Below, piece after piece: positions 25,270-35,055 of a DNA stretch of 64,000 nucleotides. Below the pieces are notes generated by a model. The model was not told where the DNA came from. It saw only the letters and a program-made list of their open reading frames with translations, and searched no databases. The DNA is from Zavarzinella sp. (lineage in GTDB: Bacteria; Planctomycetota; Planctomycetia; Gemmatales; Gemmataceae): NCBI GenBank assembly GCA_041399155.1, contig JAWKTI010000002.1:248001-312000 (forward strand). Direction: 5' to 3'. How positions within the stretch are numbered: the stretch's first letter is position 1; the number at the start of each line of letters is the position of its first letter. Made by a program: the position numbers and the translations under genes.

Positions 25270-26751
25270 TTAGTGTTTCAGCATCAACTCCATCGCTTCC
25301 GGCTTATCGTGAATACCCAACTGCTCCACAATTGTCGCACTTGCTTCATTCATCCCAAGGATGTTCACTTCGGTTCCTTCCCGGCGAAACTTCAGTACTA
25401 CCTTATCCAGTGCCCCCACGCCAGTTAAATCCCAGAAATGTGCCTGGGTCATATCGATGGTTACCTTCTCCAGAACTTCTTTCAAATCGAACTGGGCAAC
25501 GAACTGATCTGCAGACGCAAAGAAAATCTGGCCGTAAACATAGTAATACCGGTGCTTTCCTTCATCCAGCAGTTCCGACCGCACCAGCAACAACCGCGAT
25601 ACTTTTCTGGCGAAGAACAACGCACTCATCAATACCCCAATGAACACCCCAAGTGCCAGATTGTGGGTAGCAACAACCACGATTACGGTCACCACCATCA
25701 CCATGCTGGATGATTTTGGGTAGATCCGAAGATTTTTCAAAGATACCCAACTAAAGGTACCAATTGAAACCATGATCATCACCGCTACGAGTGCTGCCAT
25801 GGGGATCTGTTTGACCCACTGTGCCAGCACCAGGATCAGGAACAGCAGAAATGAACCTGCAAAGAAGGTTGATAATCTGCCGCGGCCTCCAGACTTTACA
25901 TTGATTACAGATTGGCCAATCATCGCACAGCCAGCCATGCCACCGAAAAAACCAGCAACGATGTTGGCCACACCCTGGCCAGAACATTCCCGGTTTTTCT
26001 GGCTGGGTGTGTCTGTTAAATCATCGATAATCACTGCAGTCATCAGCGATTCCAGCAGGCCAACTGCTGCCAGCGTAATGGAATATGGCAGGATGATCAT
26101 CAGCGTTTCCATCGTCGCTGGGACGTTTGGAATCAGAAACTGCGGCAGCGTATCTGGTAATTGTCCCATATCGCCGACTGTGCGGATATCCAACCCCACA
26201 TAAACGCTGAAAACTGTCAGCACCACAATTGCCACCAGTGGCGATGGAACAGCTTTCGTGAGGTAAGGAAATCCGTAGATGATCACGAGACCTGCTGCCA
26301 CCATCGCGTACATTTGCCAATTGGCACCTTTGAACTCTGGTAGCTGTGCCATAAAGATCAGAATCGCCAGGGCATTCACAAAGCCTGTCACCACAGAGCG
26401 GGAAACAAACCTTAGCAGCGATCCCAATCGCAATGCGCCTGCCAGTATCTGGATGATGCCTGTCAGCACAGTGGCTGCCATCAGATAATTCAGGCCGTGC
26501 TGTTTCACCAGCGTTACCATGACCAGGGCCATCGCACCGGTGGCAGCAGAGATCATCCCTGGCCGACCACCAACAAAAGCAACAACAACGGCAATGCAGA
26601 ATGAGGCATATAGCCCCACTTTGGGATCGACACCAGCGATAATGGAAAATGCAATTGCTTCCGGAATGAGTGCCAGGGCCACGACCATCCCGGCAAGCAG
26701 ATCGCCACGAATATTACCGAACCACTCGGATCGGACACGAGTTAACGACAT
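25270..26751 (-). CDS. SulP family anion transporter with STAS domain
   Basis: A 493-residue protein from ATG 26751. About ten to twelve hydrophobic segments begin at residue 15 with the SulP signature (DLLAGMVVALALIPEAIAFS). The conserved GLLESLMTA and GGMAGCAMIGQSVINVKSGG stretches follow. The C-terminal 100 residues form a cytoplasmic STAS domain (YYVYGQIFFASADQF, WDLTGVGALDKVVLKF). Length and motifs fit the sodium-bicarbonate/sulfate group that includes BicA, so bicarbonate or sulfate uptake is likely; which one cannot be told from sequence. It is followed directly by the USP gene. The leader carries a hairpin that pairs the ribosome binding site (26752-26814). Confidence 0.92.
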   Translation of the reverse strand: MSLTRVRSEWFGNIRGDLLAGMVVALALIPEAIAFSIIAGVDPKVGLYASFCIAVVVAFVGGRPGMISAATGAMALVMVTLVKQHGLNYLMAATVLTGIIQILAGALRLGSLLRFVSRSVVTGFVNALAILIFMAQLPEFKGANWQMYAMVAAGLVIIYGFPYLTKAVPSPLVAIVVLTVFSVYVGLDIRTVGDMGQLPDTLPQFLIPNVPATMETLMIILPYSITLAAVGLLESLMTAVIIDDLTDTPSQKNRECSGQGVANIVAGFFGGMAGCAMIGQSVINVKSGGRGRLSTFFAGSFLLFLILVLAQWVKQIPMAALVAVMIMVSIGTFSWVSLKNLRIYPKSSSMVMVVTVIVVVATHNLALGVFIGVLMSALFFARKVSRLLLVRSELLDEGKHRYYYVYGQIFFASADQFVAQFDLKEVLEKVTIDMTQAHFWDLTGVGALDKVVLKFRREGTEVNILGMNEASATIVEQLGIHDKPEAMELMLKH

Positions 26752-26814
26752 ACGCGCCTTTTTTCAAGATTCACCAAGCGCCGGATTTACTTCGCTTGCG
26801 AATACAAGGCGCGT
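26752..26814 (-). promoter_or_regulatory. Nested leader hairpin sequestering the sulP ribosome binding site
   Basis: On the minus strand the leader reads ACGCGCCTT (26814-26806), then a spacer, then AAGGCGCGT (26760-26752), which touches the ATG at 26751. The two 9-mers are perfectly complementary. Inside lies a second hairpin of CAAGCG (26798-26793) and CGCTTG (26780-26775). The AAGG of the Shine-Dalgarno is in the outer 3' arm, so the folded leader would block initiation. A thermometer, ligand switch or anti-sense target are all possible. No known riboswitch class recognised. Confidence 0.55.
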
Positions 26815-27301
26815 CTTTGTTTCTAACAAAGGGTAACTTCTTAACGATGCGATATTCAAAGTCAAGGTTTTGCAACATCTTCTTCGATCTCCTTAAAATC
26901 TTCTCATCTTGAGATTTGCTAAATGGCAGCGCAATCATAACGTTGATTACTTAATCATCTCGCCTGCTGGAAGCAGGTGCCACCTTGCAAAAGCTCATTT
27001 CAGAGCATGAACACTTTTTCACACGCTAGATATATATCCTTGTGGTGTCGCTTCTGATGAATTTTTATGCAGAAAACGCAGGAATTCTTGTGCGATTGCC
27101 AATCGTAACTACTTGCAGAATAAATACTTGTGAAATTATCAGTTATTTCCGTAAATTTCGAAAAATAACAATCAAACGAATGTGAAAATGATTCGCCGTT
27201 CTAATGTGATTGGAACGGGTTTAGCAATATTCTGTTAGTCTGCAATTAATTAGTCAGATAGACAATTATCTTAAGAGTAATCCAGCTATATAATCAGATT
27301 G
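26815..27301. other. Intergenic region, AT-rich; probable sulP promoter region
   Basis: 487 nt between the sulP leader and the end of the MFS gene. Strongly AT-rich, with no coding frame. On the minus strand TTGACT at about 26862-26867, followed 17 nt later by a poor -10-like TAAGAA/AAGAAG, could serve sulP, but the match is weak. No tRNA or terminator with a clear T-run was found. Confidence 0.35.
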
Positions 27302-28792
27302 TTATTCAGGCAGGGGCTTCCCTTTCGTCTCCGGTGCCAGCCAGATGACCACAAACCCAACGATGTAGATTAGGCTCAGGAAACTGCATGCGGTGGGGTA
27401 GCTCAGGTTGTAGGTCCGCATCATATTCCCCAGTTGCAGCACGCCCACTGCGGCAATAATCCGGCCAAAATTGAAGCCAAAACCCTGCCCAATTGCCCGC
27501 ATTCGAGTGGGGAATAATTCCGGCAGATATAGGGGTAACCAGCCATAGAACGATGCGGTAATTAGCCCTGCAACAAACGAGGCCAGCACCAGTGCAGCTC
27601 CATTTTTGTCGTGCATCCGAAACACATAGAGCACCGCACCGATCGACAGGAAACAGAGTACAGCGTAAGTTTTTCGCCGACCAAACCAGCCCCCACAGAG
27701 TGCGGCAACAATGCAGCCCACCACGGCACCAAAGGCACTGGCAATCTGCACGTATGCTTTGGAATATGCGGTGCGATTTGGCAAACTGTCGGCCCAGGTG
27801 GGGATCATCTGAATCGAGCCCCATGTTCCCAATAAAGCCACACCACTCAGAAGGGCAGCCAGGGTTAGCCGGCGTTTGATTTCGCGGTTAGACAGTGATC
27901 CGGTTGTTTCCGGCATCCGTTTCAGGAAACCAAGAATTGGATACGCAAAACCATAGGCAATCAGTGGGAGGAGCAACACCGATCCTACAATTCGAACAAT
28001 CAAACTGATATCGTTCGCTGCCCACAGTGCCACAAAGCCACAGGCCAGCAGCGACCCACCTAGCAGTCCAAGTAGTTCACTGCCTTTCCACATACTGGTG
28101 GTGCCTTTGGCATTTTCTTTTTCCCAGCTTTTCGATTCAGGCACAAACAGGCGAATTAGAAAGGTGAGAATCGCTGGCGTAGCACCCAGTAACATCAGCA
28201 CCCGCCAGCCATCGTTTTTGAACAGCCACTGAATTGTGCCATCGCCCATGCCGGTGCTGGCCAGCAAACCTTGTAAATCTTTGGTAACTGTAGTGAGCAC
28301 CATTCCCAGCAACGCAATCAGCATGTAGCCCACGTTGGCTGCCGCACCAATTACCCCAGCCAGCCAGGCGCGGGAACGGTCTGGCCAGATTTCCATCACC
28401 AGGGCCACACCCAGGGACCATTCCCCACCCATGCCAAGCGAGGCAATAAAGCGAAGAATGGCAATCTGGGTAGCACTGGTGGCTAATCCACACAACCCAG
28501 AGAACACGGCATAAATAAACACACTCAGCGTCATTGCTTTGACACGGCCAATCCGATCGCCCAGCCAGCCAAACAGCACCCCGCCCGTGGCAGCACCCAC
28601 CAGAAACATCGCGGTAATTACGGTAAACCATAAACCCACCAGACTGTCGTTTTCCGTCTGTAGCAAATCTTTCAGTGCGGGGCGGGCCACCAGTGGAAAC
28701 AGGCCCATTTCCAGCCCGTCGAACATCCAGCCCAGCAGTGCAGCCGTCAGTGCGGTCCATTTACCCCGATTCGCCAGTTTCTCTGTGTTCAT
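27302..28792 (-). CDS. MFS transporter (sugar/organic acid type)
   Basis: A 496-residue protein from ATG 28792 with twelve predicted membrane segments. The motif A loop between TM2 and TM3 reads GWLGDRIGRVKAMTLS, and the protein ends with APETKGKPLPE, the PETKG sequence of the sugar-porter/aromatic-acid-symporter superfamily. The N-terminal WMFDGLEMGLFPLVARPAL resembles the [DE]-G-[FYL]-[DE] entrance helix of aromatic or sialic acid:H+ symporters. An extra-long loop around residues 165-185 is notable. It stands alone, in the same direction as sulP but 550 nt upstream of it. Substrate unknown. Confidence 0.85.
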   Translation of the reverse strand: MNTEKLANRGKWTALTAALLGWMFDGLEMGLFPLVARPALKDLLQTENDSLVGLWFTVITAMFLVGAATGGVLFGWLGDRIGRVKAMTLSVFIYAVFSGLCGLATSATQIAILRFIASLGMGGEWSLGVALVMEIWPDRSRAWLAGVIGAAANVGYMLIALLGMVLTTVTKDLQGLLASTGMGDGTIQWLFKNDGWRVLMLLGATPAILTFLIRLFVPESKSWEKENAKGTTSMWKGSELLGLLGGSLLACGFVALWAANDISLIVRIVGSVLLLPLIAYGFAYPILGFLKRMPETTGSLSNREIKRRLTLAALLSGVALLGTWGSIQMIPTWADSLPNRTAYSKAYVQIASAFGAVVGCIVAALCGGWFGRRKTYAVLCFLSIGAVLYVFRMHDKNGAALVLASFVAGLITASFYGWLPLYLPELFPTRMRAIGQGFGFNFGRIIAAVGVLQLGNMMRTYNLSYPTACSFLSLIYIVGFVVIWLAPETKGKPLPE

Positions 28793-29003
28793 TTTTTACC
28801 CTTACCTAAACATCCAGAAGATACCGTTTTTACCAAAGAAATGCCACGAGAAAGCAGATTTTTTCTTCAGTTTCCGGGCACTTGCAACTGCAGTTGACAT
28901 CGGGCGGGAATCGATTATTGTCCCATCGCTGTTCGTGGGATGAGGCAAATGTGCCTCCCACCAACACCACAACATAGGCGAATCCTACATGGGAGTTGGC
29001 AGG

Positions 29004-29666
29004 ATGTTTAAGCGATTCATGATGGTAGCGGTACTGACAATTGGTGTGAGCTGGAATACCCACGCGGGTCTGATTCCGATTTCCGCCACCAGAACGGCTG
29101 AAGGCGATGGATTCCGATATACCTACGGCGTTCAACTCACTTCCAGTTCGTTGCTGCAAAAAGGTGATGGTTTTGTCATTTATGACTTCGATGGTTTTGT
29201 CGATGGCAGCAACCTGCAACCGAGCGACTTTATTTTTTCAACCAGCATGACCGGTGGGTCGCTGGGTCTGGATATTCCTGACGATGATGCGAGCATTCCT
29301 AATTTAATCTTCACCTATGATGGCGATACGCCTTTGTTTGGCGAAGCATTTCTAGGTGAATTTTCAGCGGCAACGGGCAGCACCGGCGAAGGGAATAGTC
29401 AGTTTGCGGGCAGTTCCACCTTTGAAGATGCAGAAGGGAATATTTTTCCTGAAGATAATGTCACCCCGACGATTGCACCAGTGGCAGGTGATCCGTTTGA
29501 AGATCCCAATGTCGATCCCACCGATCCGATTGATCCCGGTACCGGTACAGGCACTGGTGGGGAAGAACCAACTTCTCCTCCCGGAGTGCCGGAACCCACC
29601 AGCCTGATTCTACTGGCTGCTGGTCTCCCACTGTGGTTGGGTGCAAGAAAATTCCGGAAAGCATAA
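29004..29666 (+). CDS. PEP-CTERM sorted secreted protein
   Basis: A 220-residue protein. The start at ATG 29004 is favoured because GGGAG lies 8 nt upstream; an in-frame ATG at 28989 is possible. The signal peptide is MFKRFMMVAVLTIGVSW... ending near THA. The middle is a Gly/Ser/Thr-rich beta-type region followed by an acidic Pro/Asp/Thr/Gly linker (about residues 160-195). The C-terminus is VPEPTSLILLAAGLPLWLG plus a basic tail, a textbook PEP-CTERM signal: PEP motif, membrane segment, Arg/Lys end. It is sorted to the surface by an exosortase that is not in this window. The rest shows no known domain. Confidence 0.85.
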   Translation: MFKRFMMVAVLTIGVSWNTHAGLIPISATRTAEGDGFRYTYGVQLTSSSLLQKGDGFVIYDFDGFVDGSNLQPSDFIFSTSMTGGSLGLDIPDDDASIPNLIFTYDGDTPLFGEAFLGEFSAATGSTGEGNSQFAGSSTFEDAEGNIFPEDNVTPTIAPVAGDPFEDPNVDPTDPIDPGTGTGTGGEEPTSPPGVPEPTSLILLAAGLPLWLGARKFRKA

Positions 29667-29826
29667 TCGCCAGGTCTCTATCGCTCCAGCTCAATTTTTA
29701 CCTGTACATTGGGTATCTGCCCATATTCTTCTTCCACGGGCGGCACGTTCTTGCTCAAACAGTTGCGATTGCAAGGTGTGCCGATACCCACAGAAATCGG
29801 AAATTTGAAATTGGCTTGGTCGATCT

Positions 29827-32800
29827 CTACTCACTGGGAAAACTTTCCGGTCGCAAGTACTTAAAAAAGATTCTGCGGGTCTTTTGGGCGTTTTCCTGTA
29901 ATTGCAGCAGAAATTCTTCCGTAGCACCACCTGTGGGATTGGGGTGATACCCCAGACGACAACTGAATTGTTCCAGAAGCCGGGAGTCTTCAGGATATTC
30001 GTTATTGGGCCTGTTCGTTACAATTCGCAAACGGGCTTCTGCAAATCGGTAAAAGGAATAACTTGAAGTCAATTGCTGGTGATCTTCTTCCCGGATCAGT
30101 CCCGCGTTCCACAGTGCATCCAGGCATTCCCAGGTATTCGCAAGCATGATTTCCGGGTGCGATTTTCCATAACGCAATTGAAAATACTGCACCAGGAATT
30201 CAATATCGTTCATGCCGCCTTCCCGACGTTTTAAACTACGTTTGCTTCCCTTGGCTTCCAGGCGGCTACGCATCTGCACAATTTCGCTGAATAATTGTGG
30301 GGACCAGGGCACGGCATGAATGGCAGTGCGACAAGCGTCCATTACCTGTTCCGCAAATGTGGGATCACCATAGATGATCCGCCCACGGGTCAGTGATTGC
30401 CTTTCCCACAGTTGTGCGGGGCCATCCGCCTGAAAATACCGCTGGAAACTGTCCAGCGATACTGCCAGACTGCCACTTTGGCCGGTGGGGCGTAAACGCA
30501 TATCGATTTCATACAGCCTGCCATGCGGCCCCATGTAACTGAGTGTGTGAATCAGCTTGCGGGCATATTCCGTGTAATATTCGTAGCCATCCTGCTGTTG
30601 CCGATTACCGGAATCATTGGCATAAACCAGCACCAGGTCAAGGTCGCTGTGGTAGCTCATTTCACGACTCCCCAGCTTGCCCATCGCCAGAATCACAAAA
30701 GGTGGTGGTGGCACTTTGCTCTGCCGGCAGATGCGGGATGCAATTTTGGCCGATTCACACAGAATGGCTTCTCCGACATCGCTTAGTGCGGTTGTGACCG
30801 AACGGATGTCATCTTTCCCCAGAAGATCCCGCACCGCAATACGCAGGATTTCCTTATCCTGGAAACTGTGCAGAATTGCTTCAATAATCTCTTTGCGTTC
30901 CACACCGCGTAATAGTTCAACCAGTTCATTCTGCAGATCATCGCGTGTACGTGGGCGATTCAGAATCAGACTATCGAGCAGTTCATCAATCATCCCGGGA
31001 TTATTAATCAGAATCTGGGCCAGAAATGGGGAATCGCACACATCGATATATAATTGCAGCGTGGGCGGGTTGAAGCTGAATACTTCCCACAACACTGCTT
31101 TGGCACCCAGCGAAGCGGTTACCTGTTCCAGGTTGGTTAGTGCCAGATCGGGGTCGGGCATGGCGGCCACCGCCCGGATTAACTGTGGGGCAATACCTGC
31201 GAGAAAATGCCGACAGCGCCTACTTGAAAGAAAAGGCTGTTCCTGTCCCAGCAGACTTAGGTTTTTCCAGGCGGTTTGCACATCTGCAAAGGGATACTTA
31301 CCCAATACACTTTGGATGGTGGCTGGATCGGGATCGGTTTCCAGAATCAAATCCGATTCCGGTTCGGCAGTAGAATCGTTTGGAAATGCCTGGTGCAGTA
31401 AGTGATTGAGAATGGTGCGATTTAGGCGTGTTTTTTCAAAGTAATCATGTAAAAACTGATCCAGTGCCTCGAACAGCAGTGCTTTGGTGCCAGGTGGTGA
31501 GTTGGCTTCATCGAGTGGCGAAAATCGTTGTGGGGCAATTTGCCCATCAATACTGACGACAACACGATTGATGCCCGCCTGCACACGATCGCGGTAGCCC
31601 AGTCGGGCTGCCAACAAGCGCAGTTCCTGGGTGTCATCGGGCAACTGATGCACCTGCAGATCAAACATCACCTGAAGGCGGTGTTCCACCTTGCGTAAAA
31701 AACGGTACGATTCGCTGAGGCCGATTGATTCTGCTACCGTCAGGCAGCCAGCAATTTCCAGTGCCTGAATGGCACCCAGGGTATCTCGTTTGCGAATTTC
31801 AAGCAGATCGCCACCGTTGAGCATCTGCAAAAACTGAATTGCAAACTCGACATCGCGAATCCCACCTGGACCAGTTTTTACTTCCCGCGTTCCACCAGCT
31901 TTCTGGGCATTATGTTCAATTTTCCGTTTCATCGCCTTGATTTCATTAATTTCAGAAAAACTAAGAAATCGCTTATAAATGATCGGGGAAATGGCCTCTA
32001 GAAACTGCTCCCCGAGTGACATGTCACCAGCAACGGGCCGTAACTTGATCAGTGCCTGCCTTTCCCAGGTGCGGCAGCGGGTATCGTAATAATTCAGCGT
32101 ACTCCGCCAGGAACGTGCCAGTGGGCCATGTTTTCCTTCTGGTCGCAGGCGAAAATCGACGCGATATGCATTCCCACGATCGTTGTGCTGGGACAGTAAG
32201 CGGATCAATTCCATCGCACAGCGGGAAAAAAACTCTTCGTTGGAAATTGGTCGTTGAGAATCGGTTTGGCCTTCTTCGCCGTAAATGACCAGTAAATCGA
32301 CATCGCTGGAATAATTCAGTTCTTCACCGCCGAGCTTGCCGAAGGCAAAGATTGCCGCACAGACGGGCTGGTGCCGCAGATCGCGTGGCTGGCCATAGCG
32401 GGCAATCAGTTTCTTCTGAGCATAATCCCACGCCACAGTGATTATCGCATCAGCAATGTGGGACAGGTTCGCCGTAATTTCTTCAATCGGGCGATCATGG
32501 ATAATATCGTTGACACCCACCCGAAGTTGTTGCCTGGAACGGAAATCCCGCAGGTGCTGCACCACCAGTTCATCGTGGGTCTGTTGCCCCACTTGTTGTT
32601 GCAGTTCATCGATTAACTCCTCGCGGCGATACCTTTTTGGGCTGCGAAGCAATAATTCCTGGAGCACATCCGGATGGCGAGCAATCACATCCGCAAAGAA
32701 TGCTGAACAACTTAGAATGTTCAGCAACTGTTCCAGATCGACCGTCATATCCCCCAACGTAGCAAACAGGATTTCCTGAAACGCACCATCCCCGCAGAGT

Positions 32801-32961
32801 CTGGTAAAACTTTGCAATGCCAGGTGGGGATCGGATAAACGTGGGACAACCTCTGCCAGGCTGGGTTCCAGTAAGCTGAAACGTTCACCTAATGCAGCCC
32901 GGATGTGGTCCCAACTGGGGGCCTGCACGTCGGATTCGCTATCTGGCATTGTCTCGTTCAT
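29827..32961 (-). CDS. glnE: Glutamine synthetase adenylyltransferase / adenylyl-removing enzyme
   Basis: A 1044-residue protein from ATG 32961. Two nucleotidyltransferase domains are seen, each with the G-[S/G]-x-[E]-[ML]-x-Y-x-S-D-[LV]-D motif: FGKLGGEELNYSSDVDLLVIY (about residues 210-230) for the deadenylylating half, and MGKLGSREMSYHSDLDLVLVY for the adenylylating half. Each is followed by a GlnD-type helical domain (TGPGGIRDVEFAIQFLQM and REGGMNDIEFLVQYFQL). Both catalytic Asp pairs are kept, so it should add and remove AMP on glutamine synthetase in response to nitrogen status. Length is slightly above the E. coli enzyme. It lies 164 nt downstream of pyrG on the same strand. Confidence 0.95.
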   Translation of the reverse strand: MNETMPDSESDVQAPSWDHIRAALGERFSLLEPSLAEVVPRLSDPHLALQSFTRLCGDGAFQEILFATLGDMTVDLEQLLNILSCSAFFADVIARHPDVLQELLLRSPKRYRREELIDELQQQVGQQTHDELVVQHLRDFRSRQQLRVGVNDIIHDRPIEEITANLSHIADAIITVAWDYAQKKLIARYGQPRDLRHQPVCAAIFAFGKLGGEELNYSSDVDLLVIYGEEGQTDSQRPISNEEFFSRCAMELIRLLSQHNDRGNAYRVDFRLRPEGKHGPLARSWRSTLNYYDTRCRTWERQALIKLRPVAGDMSLGEQFLEAISPIIYKRFLSFSEINEIKAMKRKIEHNAQKAGGTREVKTGPGGIRDVEFAIQFLQMLNGGDLLEIRKRDTLGAIQALEIAGCLTVAESIGLSESYRFLRKVEHRLQVMFDLQVHQLPDDTQELRLLAARLGYRDRVQAGINRVVVSIDGQIAPQRFSPLDEANSPPGTKALLFEALDQFLHDYFEKTRLNRTILNHLLHQAFPNDSTAEPESDLILETDPDPATIQSVLGKYPFADVQTAWKNLSLLGQEQPFLSSRRCRHFLAGIAPQLIRAVAAMPDPDLALTNLEQVTASLGAKAVLWEVFSFNPPTLQLYIDVCDSPFLAQILINNPGMIDELLDSLILNRPRTRDDLQNELVELLRGVERKEIIEAILHSFQDKEILRIAVRDLLGKDDIRSVTTALSDVGEAILCESAKIASRICRQSKVPPPPFVILAMGKLGSREMSYHSDLDLVLVYANDSGNRQQQDGYEYYTEYARKLIHTLSYMGPHGRLYEIDMRLRPTGQSGSLAVSLDSFQRYFQADGPAQLWERQSLTRGRIIYGDPTFAEQVMDACRTAIHAVPWSPQLFSEIVQMRSRLEAKGSKRSLKRREGGMNDIEFLVQYFQLRYGKSHPEIMLANTWECLDALWNAGLIREEDHQQLTSSYSFYRFAEARLRIVTNRPNNEYPEDSRLLEQFSCRLGYHPNPTGGATEEFLLQLQENAQKTRRIFFKYLRPESFPSE

Positions 32962-33125
32962 CTGGAACCACCTGCACTAAAAAAACCATCTTATCACTCA
33001 GGTGAAGAAGATGGCATCCAAATGCGTCGTGACGAAGGTACTGGCAGGTGATATTCCAAATTCAATAGGTCAGGGCAAACGGTCAACCTTAAACGTAAGC
33101 AAGATTTATCACAAAAATTTGTCTA

Positions 33126-34778
33126 CTACACCGCTTCAGCTTCTTCTTCCTCACGAGACTTCAGGCGAGTTTTTTTTTCGGTGCGGTGGGCCAGAGCGGC
33201 GGCGATAAATTCCCGAAACAACGGGTGGGCTTTGGTGGGCTTCGATTTGAACTCCGGGTGACACTGCACCCCGAGGAACCAGGGGTGGTCGTTCAGTTCC
33301 AGCACTTCGACCAGTTTGCCATCGGGGCTGGTGCCACTGATGATCATTCCGGCGCGCTCGAACAGTTCCCGATACTTGTTGTTGAACTCGAATCGATGTC
33401 GATGGCGTTCACTGACAATATCCTTGCCGTAGGCACGGTGGGCCAGCGAATCACGCACCAGCAGGCAATCGTACGCCCCAAGTCGTTGCGAGCCACCAAG
33501 TTGCGTCACTTCCCGCTGCTCATCCATTAAACAAACAACAGGTTCCGGCGTGGCGGGGTTAAATTCAGCGGAGTTCGCCTCCGGATGATTCAGAACATTT
33601 CTGGCAAATTCAATCGCCGCACACTGTAAGCCAAGGCAGATGCCGAAAAAGGGGATTTTTCGTTCACGGGCAAAGCGGATCGCATCCAGTTTTCCCTGAA
33701 TCCCCCGTTTATCAAAACCACCGGGTACCAGAATTGCGTCTGCCCCGCTGAGGACTTTTTCGGCACCTTCCTGTTCAATCCGCTCCGATTCGGTCTTCTT
33801 GATGTGAACCTTACAACGATTGGCAATCCCAGCGTGGGCAATCGCCTCGTAAACCGACTTGTAGGCATCGTGGTGCTTCACATATTTCCCCACCACATGA
33901 ATAAACACCTCGCCATCCGGTTTGCGGATGTTTTCAATAATTGCCTTCCAATCTTCGATTTCGATCGGTTTTTCATTCAACTGGAACCGCTCAATGATGA
34001 TCCGGTCGAGTTCGTTTTTCATTAAACTGAGAGGAACTTCATAAATTGTCTGCTCTTTATCACGTTCTTCAATGACCGCCCGCAGATCGACGTTACAAAA
34101 CTGGGCAATTTTCTTCCGTTCCCCTTCCGGCATATCCTTTTCGGTGCGGCAGATCAATACATCGGGCTGAATGCCCAGCTTACGCAGTTCCCCCACACTA
34201 TGCTGGGTGGGCTTGGTTTTGTATTCGTGGGCCGCTTTCAGGAAGGGCACCAGCGTTAGATGGATGTAAAGGCAGTTCTGTTTGCCCACATCAATGCTGA
34301 ACTGGCGGATCGCTTCAATGAACGGCATCGCCTCGATATCGCCCACGGTGCCACCGATTTCAGTAATAATTACATCCACATCGGGCGTGGCCAGTTTCTG
34401 GATGCTGGCCTTAATTTCGTCGGTAATGTGGGGGATCACCTGAACTGTCTGACCCTTGTAATAACCTGCCCGCTCCTTGTTGATGACCGATTGATAGATT
34501 TTGCCCGTGGTGTAGTTACAGTCGCGGCTGAGCGGTGCGGTGGTAAAGCGTTCGTAGTGGCCCAGATCCAGGTCAGTTTCGGCCCCATCGTCCAGCACAT
34601 AGACTTCGCCGTGCTGGTATGGGCTCATCGTGCCGGGATCGATATTTATGTAGGGGTCAAACTTCTGCAGGCGAACCCGAATTCCACGCCTTTCCAGCAA
34701 CAAACCGATCGACGCACATGTAAGCCCTTTTCCAAGGGAACTGACCACCCCACCTGTCACAAACACAAACTTGGTCAT
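33126..34778 (-). CDS. pyrG: CTP synthase
   Basis: A 550-residue enzyme from ATG 34778. The N-terminal synthase domain begins TKFVFVTGGVVSSLGKGLT (ATP-binding P-loop region) and contains SPYQHGEVYVLDDGAETDLD and ITEIGGTVGDIE, which bind Mg-ATP and UTP. The C-terminal class I glutaminase domain has the nucleophile Cys in FFGICLGLQ and the HPE of its catalytic triad (VQCHPEFKSKP). Length is normal. It makes CTP from UTP with ammonia drawn from glutamine. The C-terminal tail is highly charged (KTRLKSREEEEAEAV). The upstream 277 nt (34779-35055) contain nothing recognisable. Confidence 0.97.
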   Translation of the reverse strand: MTKFVFVTGGVVSSLGKGLTCASIGLLLERRGIRVRLQKFDPYINIDPGTMSPYQHGEVYVLDDGAETDLDLGHYERFTTAPLSRDCNYTTGKIYQSVINKERAGYYKGQTVQVIPHITDEIKASIQKLATPDVDVIITEIGGTVGDIEAMPFIEAIRQFSIDVGKQNCLYIHLTLVPFLKAAHEYKTKPTQHSVGELRKLGIQPDVLICRTEKDMPEGERKKIAQFCNVDLRAVIEERDKEQTIYEVPLSLMKNELDRIIIERFQLNEKPIEIEDWKAIIENIRKPDGEVFIHVVGKYVKHHDAYKSVYEAIAHAGIANRCKVHIKKTESERIEQEGAEKVLSGADAILVPGGFDKRGIQGKLDAIRFARERKIPFFGICLGLQCAAIEFARNVLNHPEANSAEFNPATPEPVVCLMDEQREVTQLGGSQRLGAYDCLLVRDSLAHRAYGKDIVSERHRHRFEFNNKYRELFERAGMIISGTSPDGKLVEVLELNDHPWFLGVQCHPEFKSKPTKAHPLFREFIAAALAHRTEKKTRLKSREEEEAEAV

Positions 34779-35055
34779 ATATCCACCGAATCAACGTGCC
34801 GTCGACACAAAATGCACAATTTTTCTATTGTGGGTGCTTTCGGGTTGATGTCTAGGATGAAAACGGCAACATAGCACAAATCGGTCTGAGTTGGGTAAAA
34901 GCAATCTTCTCTTTTCCCCTTATCAAATCAACAGTTAGAGCGATTTTCCTCTTTCATGAAGGATGTTTCTTTTTCGCGACAAGTTGAGATATGAGAATTC
35001 TCTCATTTAGCACTGGATTGTAAGGGGGATTATCAAATAAAACAGATAAATCCTA

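Noticed and set aside
34260..34874. 204-codon plus-strand frame opposite pyrG
   Set aside because: Fully antisense to the N-terminal half of CTP synthase and His/Asn-rich; shadow.
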